From NCBI GenBank assembly GCA_044371005.1, contig JBILUL010000002.1, positions 1 to 64,000 of the forward strand: a stretch of DNA of 64,000 bases. The letters run 5' to 3'. Source of the stretch: UBA2402 sp044371005. GTDB lineage: Bacteria; Planctomycetota; Phycisphaerae; Phycisphaerales; UBA1924. Every line of letters starts with the position of its first letter. Position 1 is the first letter of the stretch. The notes beneath the pieces are model-generated. The model saw only the letters and a program-made list of their open reading frames with translations, was not told the DNA's origin and made no database searches. Position numbers and translations under genes: made by a program. Shown here piece by piece: positions 8,733 through 18,700 of this stretch.

Positions 8733-9098
8733 TCAGCCACCGGAGGGCTTCGCCGCGTATCCCAGGCTCTTGAGGTGGGTCACCAGGGCATCCCGGTGGT
8801 CGCCTTGGATCTCAACGGTTCCGCCGTCACCCACGGTGCCGCCGGTAGAGAACTTCGCCTTGAGGGCTTTGAGGAGGTCTTTGAGGTTGGTGGCGTTGGG
8901 GTCGAGGCCGGAGATGATGGTGACCATCTTTCCGCCGCGGCGTTCACGCTGCACCCGCGCCTGCTGCTCGCCGGGCAGCGTGATCTTCCCGGTGGCATTA
9001 CGGGGGCATTTGCACTGGGCGAGCGGCTTCTCGCACCGTTCGCAGGTCACGGGGCGTTGGAGGGGTGTTCCGTCAAAGAGTCCGGGGCACATGGGCAT
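8733..9098 (-). CDS. SUI1/YciH-family translation factor homologue
   Basis: The product has 121 residues. The SUI1 (eIF1-like) domain fills the C-terminal two thirds: RRGGKMVTIISGLDPNATNL, DLLKALKAKFSTGGTV and VEIQGDHRDALVTHLKSLGY are the family hallmarks. The N-terminus adds a small cysteine cluster (CERCEKPLAQCKC) that could bind zinc. Bacterial members such as YciH interact with the small ribosomal subunit and affect start-site fidelity, but are not essential in known cases. It is a single gene convergent with the aminotransferase and divergent from the phosphatase. Confidence 0.9.
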   Translation of the reverse strand: MPMCPGLFDGTPLQRPVTCERCEKPLAQCKCPRNATGKITLPGEQQARVQRERRGGKMVTIISGLDPNATNLKDLLKALKAKFSTGGTVGDGGTVEIQGDHRDALVTHLKSLGYAAKPSGG

Positions 9099-9207
9099 GA
9101 GGGTAGGGTGAAATCACGCAGTTGGCAGTCCGGAAAGGGGCACGGACGGCTGGATCGTGCGTACAACTTGGCCGGGTCTTCGCAATGGCAACCAAGGAGC
9201 AGTTCGG

Positions 9208-10626
9208 ATGGTTCCTCACTCACTCTCGCGGCGTCATGTGCTTGTTCGTGGTGCCGCGTTCTCGGCCGGGTTCGCCGGTCTGCGTTCATTGATGGGTGCC
9301 AGCGCACACTCGATGCACGAAGCCTTCGAATCGATGCCGCGCCGCGTCGGATACGGCGAACTGGTGGAAGATCCGCACCGCATCATCGACCTTCCGGAAG
9401 GGTTCAGCTACCGCGTCATCTCGCGGCGAGGTGACGTGATGACTGACGGCCTCTTCGTGCCCGGACAGCCCGATGCGATGGCAACGTTCCCGGGGCCGGC
9501 TACTGATACAACCCTGATTGTGCGCAATCACGAGTTGCCACCCGATGCCAATCGCTGGTCGGCCTTTGGCGATGATCTGCGGCTGCTGAGCAAAGTGCCC
9601 AAGGAACGAATCTACGACTACGGCGGGGGCAAGGTGCCGTCGTGTGGCGGTACCACGACGATTCTCTATAACACCCGGACACGGAAGGTTGAGAAGCAGT
9701 TCCTGAGTCTTGCCGGGACGATCAAGAACTGTGCCGGCGGAGCGACACCCTGGGGATCATGGCTGAGTTGTGAAGAAGATGTGACGACACCGGGCAAGGG
9801 CATCGAGCAGATGCATGGGTATGTGTTCGAGGTGCCGGCAACCTCTGCGATGGAACTCGCGTTGCCCCGGCCGATCAAGGCGATGGGGCGGTTTCAGCAC
9901 GAGGCCTGCGCGATCGATCCTCACTCAGGTGTTGTGTATCTGACTGAGGATCGGGGTGACGGATTGCTGTATCGCTTCATTCCGGTGGAACGAACGAATC
10001 TGCACGCGGGCGGAGTGCTGCAGGCCCTGGTGGTGAAAGACCAGCGTTCGCTTGATACCGGCAACCATGGCAACGCTCCGGCGGTGATGCGCGGAGAGAA
10101 GTTGGCTGTCGAGTGGATGAACATCGAGGAGATCGATTCCCCAAAGGATGATCTGCGATTCCGCGGGTATGCCGCGGGAGCGGCGAGGTTCGCCCGCGGC
10201 GAAGGCATGTGGTACGGCAACGATGCGGTGTTCTTCGCCACGACCACCGGCGGAAAGGCTCAGAAGGGCCAGGTGTGGCGCTACACACCATCGAAGTTCG
10301 AAGGCACCGCCAAGGAAGCAGCTGCTCCGGCCATGCTTGAGTTGTTCATCGAACCCAACGATGGGTCGATCGTGGAAAATGCCGACAATGTCACCGTGGC
10401 ACCGTGGGGGGACCTGTTCCTCTGCGAAGACGAGGCCGGGCCGGGCGATGGATGCAACTTCATCGTCGGGGTGACGCGGCAGGGTGAGATCTACAAATTC
10501 GGACGCAACACGGCAAGCGAATCAGAGTTCGCTGGCGCGTGTTTCTCGCCTGATGGATCAACCCTGTTTGTCAACATCCAGGGAGACGGCCTGACACTGG
10601 CAATTGCGGGTCCGTGGCGGAAATGA
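9208..10626 (+). CDS. PhoX-like alkaline phosphatase (DUF839), Tat-exported
   Basis: The product has 472 residues. The N-terminus (SLSRRHVLVRGAAFSAGFAG) is a twin-arginine signal, so the protein is exported folded to the periplasm or beyond. The mature part has PhoX-family segments: IVRNHELPPD, CGGTTTILYNTRTRK, NCAGGATPWGSWLSCEED, GRFQHEACAIDPHSGVVYLTEDRGD, LFLCEDE and CFSPDGSTLFVNIQGDG. Known PhoX enzymes hydrolyse phosphomonoesters with calcium and iron and are often induced by phosphate limitation; neither the activity nor the regulation can be confirmed here. The start is set by AAGGAG 9 bases before the ATG and by the signal peptide. It is a single gene in a divergent pair with the SUI1-type gene. 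Confidence 0.88.
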   Translation: MVPHSLSRRHVLVRGAAFSAGFAGLRSLMGASAHSMHEAFESMPRRVGYGELVEDPHRIIDLPEGFSYRVISRRGDVMTDGLFVPGQPDAMATFPGPATDTTLIVRNHELPPDANRWSAFGDDLRLLSKVPKERIYDYGGGKVPSCGGTTTILYNTRTRKVEKQFLSLAGTIKNCAGGATPWGSWLSCEEDVTTPGKGIEQMHGYVFEVPATSAMELALPRPIKAMGRFQHEACAIDPHSGVVYLTEDRGDGLLYRFIPVERTNLHAGGVLQALVVKDQRSLDTGNHGNAPAVMRGEKLAVEWMNIEEIDSPKDDLRFRGYAAGAARFARGEGMWYGNDAVFFATTTGGKAQKGQVWRYTPSKFEGTAKEAAAPAMLELFIEPNDGSIVENADNVTVAPWGDLFLCEDEAGPGDGCNFIVGVTRQGEIYKFGRNTASESEFAGACFSPDGSTLFVNIQGDGLTLAIAGPWRK

Positions 10627-10716
10627 CCCGCGTCGTCAGCGTGCAGGCTCTCTGCATCTCTGTCGCCGACCGCGGCCGCAGCCGGGGTGAGAGGGCGGGA
10701 GGCACGTGCTCTGATG

Positions 10717-12331
10717 TCACGGGAGCGGTTCGGTGACAAAGTACCGAACCCTGATGCCCATGATCTGCAAAGACGAGCCGCTTGGACCACCGGCTTCGGT
10801 GACTCCCTCAAGACCAATGGCGTAGCTGTAAAGGCTGTTGTCGATGACCGGAAGCGCGGGCGTGGCTGGGGTCGTGAATGTGATGACGCCTGAGCCCAGA
10901 TTGTCGCCACTCGAGTTGCCGATGGTGGTCACGGTGCCATCGGCGCGGCTGAAACGCAGGAGCTTCATCCGAATCCAGGCCAGTGCGTTGGGTGTGTTGT
11001 AGGTGATGGTGGCATCGCTGAGCTGCGCACCGTTTGGCAGATGCAGCGACAGTCCCTGCATGCTTCCCAAGCCAGCAGCTGCACCAGAGCGAAGGAAAAC
11101 GCGGTACGACGTGAAGCCCGTCACGGGAGAATGTGTGATCTCAGAGTTGCCGTTTGCCTGGTTATAGATGTCGATTGGGGAGATGGCGATATAACGCGTC
11201 TTTGGGTCAAAGGTGAGATTGCCGTTGATTCGAACGTTGCCCTCAAAGAGCCCCGCACTGGCTCCGCCCGAAGCCGTGCCCACGACCCCGTATCCGCCAG
11301 GTGAGAAGGCAATTCCCTGCACGCCAAAGCCGCTGGCGCCGGTCGTTGTGCCGAGCACTCCAATGCCGCTGGCGCCGTTCGCGATGCCTTGGATGCCTCG
11401 TCCTGTGCTACTGGTGCTCTCGCCCAGGACGCCAATGGGGTTGGTTCCTGCGTTTGCGTTCCCTTCTACGCCGCGGCCGCCGGGAAAGGTGTTGAGTCCG
11501 TACACGCCAGCACGGCCTGCCGCACCGATGGCAACGCCCGCAATTCCATCGCCTGTACCGTTGTTGATCACATAGAGCGTCTGGGCATTCGTGGTGGTGC
11601 CAAGCGTCAGCGGGTGGACACTGCCGACATCGGTGCCGGGCAGCCATGCGCTGCCGTTCCACTTGAGGACTTGCCCCGCCGCGGCACCGCTGGTGTCAGC
11701 GCCGGTGCCACCCCGAGCAGCAGCAAGCAGACCGCTGCTGATGTTGGATGCGTTCAGGTTCGTGATCGTGCCGCCGCTTCCGGAGAACGCCGCGGCTGTG
11801 AGGCTGCTCAAGAACGTGACGGGCTGATCCGTGCGTGCGAGCGTGGTTGGCAGCCGCGAATCAGGGATGGTGCCCGCAGTGAGATTCCCGGCATTTCGAT
11901 AGAAGCTGCCTGATTGACCTTCAAGCGTGAGGGCATTGGCCGCGATGACGGCATGCGGTGCGGGTGTCAGAGGTTGACGCGGCGTCAGAAGCCAGAAGCC
12001 AGAAGCCGCTGGCATCCGAGCAGGAAGCCCCAGTGTCGGCTCGGGCCTCGATGGCGAGCCATCTTGGGTCGCCCGAATAGGCACTTCCAAAATCCAGCGA
12101 GACCATGAATCGGCCATCGACGACACTCACATTGTCGGCGCATTGGGCGGAACCAAGCTGCGAACCACCTGCGTCCACAGTGAAGAGCGTGAAGCGAAGG
12201 TCGAAGCTGCCGTTGGCGGGTGCGTCGCCGTTGCGGAGTTCGCCTTGATACGTGAAGGCGGTGCCGAACGATTGGGCCGCTGCGGAGGAACAAAGTCCAG
12301 CGATCGCGGCGAGGGCAAGAAGCGTGCGCAT
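10717..12331 (-). pseudogene. Secreted surface protein with tail-fibre-like repeats, frameshifted by a 7-bp repeat
   Basis: The 5' part encodes a signal peptide (MRTLLALAAIAGLCSSAAAQ) and a domain of about 100 residues (TAFTYQGELRNGDAPANGSF). At SGFWLL the frame runs into three tandem copies of AGAAGCC and is lost. In the frame one base away the protein continues as SGFWLLTPRQPLTPAPHAVIA. Removing one copy joins the two parts into 535 residues and restores the usual L-x-PRQ-x-LTPxPHA context of such planctomycete proteins. The 3' part has a linker, many Gly-rich repeats (GVLGTTTGASGFGVQGIA, GVVGTASGGASAG) like those of trimeric phage-tail or adhesin proteins, and a beta-rich C-terminal domain. 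The reading is either a phase-variable switch now off, a recent inactivation, or a sequence error. The 3' part is otherwise free of stops, which argues against an old pseudogene. Confidence 0.8.
11987..12007. repeat. Tandem heptanucleotide repeat, three copies of AGAAGCC
   Basis: Three perfect back-to-back copies of AGAAGCC (TTCTGGC-type on the coding, minus strand) lie at the exact point where the surface-protein frame breaks. Because 7 is not a multiple of 3, gain or loss of one copy switches the frame. Two copies would give an uninterrupted gene. Confidence 0.95.
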
Positions 12332-12791
12332 GGATCAACCTCCGTGTGGGTCACAGCCATTGAAATCATACCATGCGACAGGTCCATTCGGTGCGCCGCG
12401 ATGCGAAAGACCATGCTGCGGGGCTCTGTGGATTGGTTAGCGGACGGGTTGGTGTATTCACCGCCTTGCTCGGACCATTGAACTGTCGTCGGGCCCCATG
12501 GGCGCTTGGCACGAGCGGAGGATTGGGGCAAGCCGATTGTTCAGGTGGGCCACATCAATGCGACGCCTTCGCCACACTGGCGGCATTGTGGGTGCCGCAA
12601 GATCACCGTTGCATTGCCGCCGCCGGGGTCTCGCGATGGGACATCCGGTGGGTTGTTCGAGCGGGCATTCGTTGCGGTGGTAGTCACTTCGCGAGCGATT
12701 GCCAAACGATCGTTCATACAGTGGCTGAATACGTGTGGTGCCTCGGATCGCTCAATGGAAGATTGCTCAAACAGGCTGCGCCCCAGATGTC
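12332..12791. other. Intergenic stretch without a supported gene
   Basis: Open frames here lack a signal, domain or ribosome site, and base composition is slightly less GC-rich than in the flanks. Upstream of the minus-strand surface gene there is a purine-rich AGGTTG just before its ATG, which is its likely ribosome site. Nothing else was recognised. Confidence 0.5.
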
Positions 12792-13349
12792 ATGCTCAGT
12801 GAGACTTCAAGCTCCGCGACCCGTCGAAGCTCCATCCTCTGGCGGGGATTACGCCGTTACGGCTTGCCATCGCTTCGGATCGTGAGTTCCAGCGCCAAGA
12901 TTTGTATCGGGCTCTGCATTCTCGCTTTCCTCATCAGCCAGTGGCCCATTTACGTCAGTTGCCCCAGTTTCTACTTCAAAGCTGTCAGCCTGGACGGAGG
13001 CATGTTGCACCTTTTGCACTCGCGTCGGAGCGAGGAAGCGTCCTTTACGATTCATGGGTTCACTCCCAACTTTAAACTGTGGGATGAAAGAGGCCTCTTT
13101 GATGGAGGTCCGGGTTCATGGAGCTACATCCTGCGTGTGCCACTTTGGCTGCCGGCGGTTCTCTTCGGCTTCACTCACGTGTGCGCCGCATTTCTCGCAT
13201 CGCGTATCGTGGATCCTGCCGCATGCAGGGCATGCCGGTACCCCAGGTGCAAGAACGCGAAGAACATGTGTCCAGAGTGCGGGAATCACTATGGCGAGGG
13301 GGCATCTGTCCCCGCGGCGGCGTCGACCGACGAGCCTGCGCAGGAGTGA
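12792..13349 (+). CDS. Small membrane protein with C-terminal zinc ribbon, hypothetical
   Basis: The product has 185 residues. Two hydrophobic segments are seen: ICIGLCILAFLISQWPIYV near residue 40 and VPLWLPAVLFGFTHVCAAFL near residue 125, so it probably spans the membrane twice, with an external loop of about 70 residues between. After the second helix comes a Cys-rich block, CRACRYPRCKNAKNMCPECG. Planctomycete membrane proteins often end in such a C-x-x-C...CPECG ribbon, usually CGYDLRG-type; here it is a variant. No function is known. The start is uncertain: ATG at 12792 has no clear ribosome site, and another in-frame ATG lies 57 bases upstream. Confidence 0.6.
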   Translation: MLSETSSSATRRSSILWRGLRRYGLPSLRIVSSSAKICIGLCILAFLISQWPIYVSCPSFYFKAVSLDGGMLHLLHSRRSEEASFTIHGFTPNFKLWDERGLFDGGPGSWSYILRVPLWLPAVLFGFTHVCAAFLASRIVDPAACRACRYPRCKNAKNMCPECGNHYGEGASVPAAASTDEPAQE

Positions 13350-13428
13350 CCGTCAGGCGTCACGCCCCGCGGCAATGTGCCCCGGCCCGCTCCGTCCTCA
13401 AGCGACTCCCCCCGTACCGTTGCCCCGC

Positions 13429-15279
13429 ATGACGCGAACTCCAGACAGTTCATCCGATCAGCCCGCAGAAGGGTGGGGGCCAGCTCGCCCTCATCCGTTG
13501 TCGATGCTGCGCGGAGAGTTCATCTGGGATGGCAAGTACGATGCGTATGGGAACCGCAACAGCGTGGATCCGGTCGCATGCGCTGTGCCGCTGAGCGTTG
13601 CTGAACGCCTCGACTGCCCTCGCCTCGCTGCCGCCGCGGCGGGACAGGTGTCGATGTTCGCCTCCGCCACCAGCCGCGTCGATGACGCTCGCAACCGACT
13701 CCTCTGGGGCGACAACAAGACGATCCTGGCTTCGCTGCTTCCCGAGTTCCGCGGCAGGATCGACCTCATCTACATCGACCCGCCCTTTGATGTCGGCACG
13801 GACTTTGCCATGGCTCAGACCATCGGCGAAGATGACCAGTCGCCCGAACTCGAAGTCGTCGCCTATCGCGACAGCTGGGGCCGCGGCGGCGCATCCTATC
13901 TCCAGATGATGTTCGAGCGACTCACGCTCATGCGTGAACTGCTCAGCGACCAGGGAAGCATCTTCGTTCACTGCGACTGGCGCGTGAACATGCACCTGCG
14001 TTGCATTCTTGATGAGGTCTTCGGCAAGGAGCGATTCCGCAACCAGATCGCCTGGTGCTACACCGCACCGGGCCGCAACACCGAGCGATTCAAGCCCTGC
14101 CACGATTCGATTCTCTATTACTCGAAGGGGCCCAATCCAATCTGGACCAATCCGCAGCAGCCGCTGGCGGAAGCAACGCTCAAGGTCAAGTCGCTGCAGT
14201 TCAAGGGTCAGAAGGAAGCCTGGACCCGCACGCGTGACACCAAGGACATGGTCGATTGGTGGGAGATTCCGTTCCACACTGGTTCGGGCGAGCGGCTTGG
14301 CTATCCGACACAAAAGCCCGAAGCACTGATCGAACGCATTCTCGACGCGGCATCGTTGCCCGGGTCGCTGGTGGCGGACTTCTTCTGTGGTTCGGGCACA
14401 CTCGGTGCCGCGGCGGAGCGGATGGGCCGCCGATGGATCCTGGCCGATGTCGGCCGCGCAGCCATTTCCACCACCCGCAAACGCCTCATCGGACTCCAGC
14501 GCGAACTAGGCGAGCAATCTCGCCCCTACCGCGCCTTTGACCTGTGGACCGCATCGCCCGGCGAAGCGATGCGCTGGTTTGAGCAGCGGTTCGCCGGGGA
14601 TGTGGCGGGCTATCAGCAGCACATTCTGCGTGCGGCGGGTGTGGAGGTTGGTGCGGTGTCGCACGAAGTGTGTCACGGGGATCTCGGTAACGCCGCGTGC
14701 CATGTCCTCTTGCCTGATGTAGCTTGCGATGAAGCTGCGCTCGCATACATCGCCCGAACCTGCGGTCGCCAGAAGGTGTACGTCTTTGCGTTCGAGTGGC
14801 CCGCGGGAAGCAACGCCGCGGCGGTTCAGGCTTCGGCTCTCACTGGCACACAAATCGTGCTCGTCCCAATCCCTCGCGAAGTGATCGACGATGGGCGAAG
14901 TGTGCTCCCCCTCTGGTGCGAGCTGCCTCGTGCAGAAGCTCGGCTCGTCCACAACCCTGATGGGAGCATGGATGTCGCACTCGATGGATACGAGTCGCTG
15001 CCATTGCACGCGGCTGATCCCACCCGAGAGCCTGCGTTCGCCGCCGAACGAGGCATCGGTGCCGTCGATTGCTGGGCCATCGATTTCGATTGGCACGCTG
15101 GAACGCCATTCACCCACGATTGGCAGGACTTTCGCACGCGACGAGACCGATCGCTCCAGCTGGTCAGCACCGCTGGCTTTCGCCCCGACCAGAAGGCCAC
15201 CGGGCAGGCCGCCATTCGCGTGTGGGATGTCTACGGAACGATGACCACAGTTCTGCTCGATTGGCCTACGTCCAATTGA
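13429..15279 (+). CDS. Mod-like DNA adenine methyltransferase (beta class, type III-like)
   Basis: The product has 616 residues. The catalytic motif IDPPFDVGTDF (DPPF at residues 117-120) precedes the AdoMet-binding motif DFFCGSGTLG (FCGSG at 319-323). That order defines the beta class, as in type III Mod proteins, which methylate adenine N6. RLLWGDNKTILASLLPEF and YPTQKPEALIERIL are further family features. The last 250 or so residues lack methylase motifs and resemble the extra C-terminal region of Mod-like proteins. A target-recognition region may lie between the motifs (about 180-300). No type III Res subunit is next to it; the nearest gene is a convergent SF1 helicase with a nuclease-like end. 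It may be a solitary methylase or half of an unrecognised modification system. In-frame ATG at 13504 is an alternative start. Confidence 0.88.
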   Translation: MTRTPDSSSDQPAEGWGPARPHPLSMLRGEFIWDGKYDAYGNRNSVDPVACAVPLSVAERLDCPRLAAAAAGQVSMFASATSRVDDARNRLLWGDNKTILASLLPEFRGRIDLIYIDPPFDVGTDFAMAQTIGEDDQSPELEVVAYRDSWGRGGASYLQMMFERLTLMRELLSDQGSIFVHCDWRVNMHLRCILDEVFGKERFRNQIAWCYTAPGRNTERFKPCHDSILYYSKGPNPIWTNPQQPLAEATLKVKSLQFKGQKEAWTRTRDTKDMVDWWEIPFHTGSGERLGYPTQKPEALIERILDAASLPGSLVADFFCGSGTLGAAAERMGRRWILADVGRAAISTTRKRLIGLQRELGEQSRPYRAFDLWTASPGEAMRWFEQRFAGDVAGYQQHILRAAGVEVGAVSHEVCHGDLGNAACHVLLPDVACDEAALAYIARTCGRQKVYVFAFEWPAGSNAAAVQASALTGTQIVLVPIPREVIDDGRSVLPLWCELPRAEARLVHNPDGSMDVALDGYESLPLHAADPTREPAFAAERGIGAVDCWAIDFDWHAGTPFTHDWQDFRTRRDRSLQLVSTAGFRPDQKATGQAAIRVWDVYGTMTTVLLDWPTSN

Positions 15280-15702
15280 CGCTTCTTACCAAGCAGGTTG
15301 ATGTCAGGGCGTGCTCACGCTCACCTATGCCCGTTGGTAGTGATTCAGGCCGCAATGACTGGGAGTTTACAGCCTGGGGCAAAGAGAGCGCCACCCCAGG
15401 AACGGGCCTTTGGATTCGTGCACGCTGCAGGCGTGCCATTGCAGTGCTTCGCGCGATGTGGCTCACGCAGGTGGAATGCCCCGTACTTGCACGCCGATGG
15501 CGTGTGGGAACTCTCGCGCACGCCAACCTGGGGTGGCGCACGCAAAGCCGTGCTTCACCGCCAGGCTACTCACTTTCAGCCCTTGCGGGCTGATGTTTTG
15601 GTCTGCGGGGTGATTCGAAGCCGCGAACAGTCGCTCAGATGACTGATTGGCATTCGTCCGAAATAGAAATCACGCGGCATCCATCACTGCAAGAGGGGGG
15701 CC
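15280..15702. other. Convergent intergenic region with a terminator-like hairpin
   Basis: No supported gene lies in this 423-base gap between the methyltransferase and the helicase stop. Short frames on both strands have no recognisable features. The only structure noted is the TCAGCCC/GGGCTGA hairpin near its centre, listed separately. Confidence 0.5.
15576..15599 (+). terminator. Rho-independent terminator candidate
   Basis: A 7-bp stem TCAGCCC/GGGCTGA with loop TTGC is followed by TGTTTT. It is about 300 bases past the methyltransferase stop, so it would end a rather long 3' leader. The stem is short, hence moderate confidence. Confidence 0.45.
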
Positions 15703-18700
15703 TCACTGCGGTGGCGGCGTCGTCCCCGGCACAAGCGTCGAAATGGTCCGACCCGGATCACGCAGCAGCGTCGGTGTCCAGATGCGGCGCAGGTCCCAGC
15801 CTAGCTGCGACAGAATCCCCGAGCGGAAGATGTCCCACTTCACGGCATCACCCGCCAGGTTGAAACGTGCAAAGTCGGTCAGCACTCCCACCGGCGCGTT
15901 CGCTCCGCCATCGGGGCTGGGTGTTGCGACATCGATGCAGAAGCCGTCGTTACCCCAGTAGACAGTGGAGGAGTGTTTGTGTTCTTCCGCGAGATACTCG
16001 GCGACTGCTTCGGCGAGCGGCGATCTCGCCGCGGTGGGGCGGGTGTGGACCAACTCTTCTGACTTTCGTTCGCTGTCCGCCGCGTCGGCCGCGGCGTATG
16101 TCTGCGCCAGATCCTCCGCGAACTTCAGATACGCAAAGAGGAGCCACGCACCACCGGGCGATGCGCCTTCGGGCACGGGGGGCAAGGCTCGATACGCAGC
16201 ACTTGGAATCGAAGTCAGAATGTGCACCTGCTGGCGCGCTCGGGTGACGAGCACGTTCAGGCGTCGGCCGCCGCCCGGCTGTGCGAGCGGTCCGAAGCGT
16301 CGATAGAACTTGCCCGCCGGGTCAGGCCCGTAGGTCGTGGAGATGATGATGTGGTCGCGCTCATCGCCCTGCACATTCTCGAGGTTCTTGACGAACAGAC
16401 CTTCGAACGACTTGCTTGAACGTCGATTGCGAGCCGCGGCGAGCTTCGCACCAAACGTTGCATCCTCATCCGCTTCCTCATCCAGCAATTCGGTGATCAA
16501 ATCGCGCTGCGCGATGTTGAAGCACCCGATGCCGATGCTCGGAGCGTCCTTACCACTGAGCAACTCCTTCACGAGCGTGACGACTGCCTGCGCTTCAATC
16601 TCGTTGGCGCGATCCTCGTACACGCCCGGCACATTCACGAGTCGCAGCGGCGAAAGAGTCGAACGGTGTCTGGGGTGGCCGGGAATCGCCTGAAGTCGCG
16701 AGCCATAGAAGTTGTGATTCGAGAACTCGATCAGGTCGGCATTCTGGCTGCGATAGTGAACATCCAGGTACGACTGGTGCACATCAAGCGAGAGTGCCGC
16801 GGAGAGAAGGTCTTCCGTGTCGGCCTGCACCTGCTCAAAGAGTTCGGCATCGGAGTCGGCTGCGTCGGACTGCGAATCAGAAGCCGCGGCGGACTCGAAG
16901 AAGCGTGTGGGCGGGAGCTGCTTGGGATCGCCCGCGATGATGATGCGCTTGCCACGTGCCAGCACTGGGAGCGCTTCTTCAAGCCGTACCTGCGATGCTT
17001 CATCGAAGATCACTGCATCAAAGAGTGGTTCGCACGGGAAGATCTGTGCGACGGTTTCGGGGCTGGCCATCCAGATGGGGCGAAGGTCAAAGAGCGGGTC
17101 GCCCCCTGGCGTTCTGCCTCCCATCGCAATCACCTGCCGCAGACGCATGGCCTTCGCGCCTTTCACGAACAGTCGCTGCTTCACCGCCGCACCTTCGGAG
17201 TTGAGTCGGCTTTGCGTTCCGGCGAGCAGTCGCTCGCGGCAACGCTGCGTCCACTGGTGCACGATCGCATCGCGGCAGTGCTGCTGCTGTGCCGCTTCGA
17301 GTTCCCTGATGCGTGCGAAGACCGTGTCGATGCGGCGCCCATCCAGCGTGCGCAGCGCTGGCTGGGCATCGAGACGGCGGTTGATCTCGCCGTGGAGGAC
17401 GGCTCGTTCCAACTGCTGAAGGGCACGAGACGCCGCGACGCCCGCCGCGGCGAGCGAGCGTGCGGCGGCGGCAAGCGGTGCGGGCAACTTCATGCACGCG
17501 GCATTGATGCGCAGGCACTCATCGACGCTCTCGGCCTGGTCGACCAGCGCTCGCATTGGTGATTCCGCTGCGGGTGCGGAGAATGCTCGGTGCAGCGTGG
17601 ATTGGAGCCATGCGGAATCGATGAATGGACAGACGCTCGCCGCGGCGTGGGTGGCGGCCAGTGCCTGCGCGTGCTGGGCCTGTGCCGCCAGGAGCGCGGC
17701 ATTCTGCCCATTCAGCGCAGACAGCAGCGCAGGCATGCAGTTGCGGAGCGATTCGGTGGCGGCAGAGCGGGTGAGCAGTTCGAGCACTTGCATGTGCTGG
17801 GCGTGTGCCGCGGCAGTGGCTGCGGGGTCGCTCAGCGGCGCTTCGGTGCCTGTCAGTTTCGTCAGTGTGACATTGAGGAGCAGGGCGGTGCGCCATGCCT
17901 TGAGATGGGTCAATGCCGCGGCTGCATTGGAGGCGTTCAGCGCCAGGCCCAGCGGTGCGAGTGCCTTCGCCGCGGCGGACTTCTTGCCGAAGGCGAGGAA
18001 TCCCCACCACGCCGCGGCGGTGGGGAGGTACTGCTCGATCGCCGCGATGTCCTGCTGCAGCGCCGTCAGCGTCGGCTTCGCCGCGGCGAGGCTCGCGATG
18101 ATGGCGGGATCAAGCGGTGTTGCCTGCATCGCTTCTGGTGCGCGAGCGCCGGTTTTCAATTCAGCGAGGGCCGGGGCCCATGCCACGGGTGCCTTGTTGG
18201 CCCAATGGGCACGAATCGCCGACGGCACGGTGGCGATGACGGTTGCAGCCTGCGTGGCAAGTGCCGTGCGTTCCTGGGCCGTCTGCGAGATGGGTAGTTG
18301 GCTGGGTGCCTCGCACGGGGATTCGGGCAGGAGGCGATCGGCTTCCTTCGCGGCGAGGGCGGCGGGTTCGAGGGAGGTCTGCAGTGCGCCCGGCGCAAGT
18401 GCCAGAAGTGCATCGAGACTCCCCGCCGCGGCGGATCGCCAGATGCATGCGGGGTAGTCAACGCTTGACGCACGCTCAAAGAGCTCCGTCAGTGTGACAC
18501 GTGATTCGTTGAGTTGTGAGCGAGTGACCTGCGACAGACCGGGCAGTTCGGCGGGTTCACCCGCACGCGGCGTGGTCCGCAGGGCAAGCCAGCTCCCCAC
18601 CAGTGCCGAGAGTGAAGCATCCGGCCCATCGGCGTGCTGCATGAGGCCTTGGTGATATTGGTTGAGTTCGGCGTAGAGCGTGGCGAGTTCAGCGTCTGCC

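Noticed and set aside
12373..12885. Plus-strand open frame upstream of the zinc-ribbon membrane protein
   Set aside because: No ribosome site, signal or domain; composition unlike the neighbouring coding sequence.
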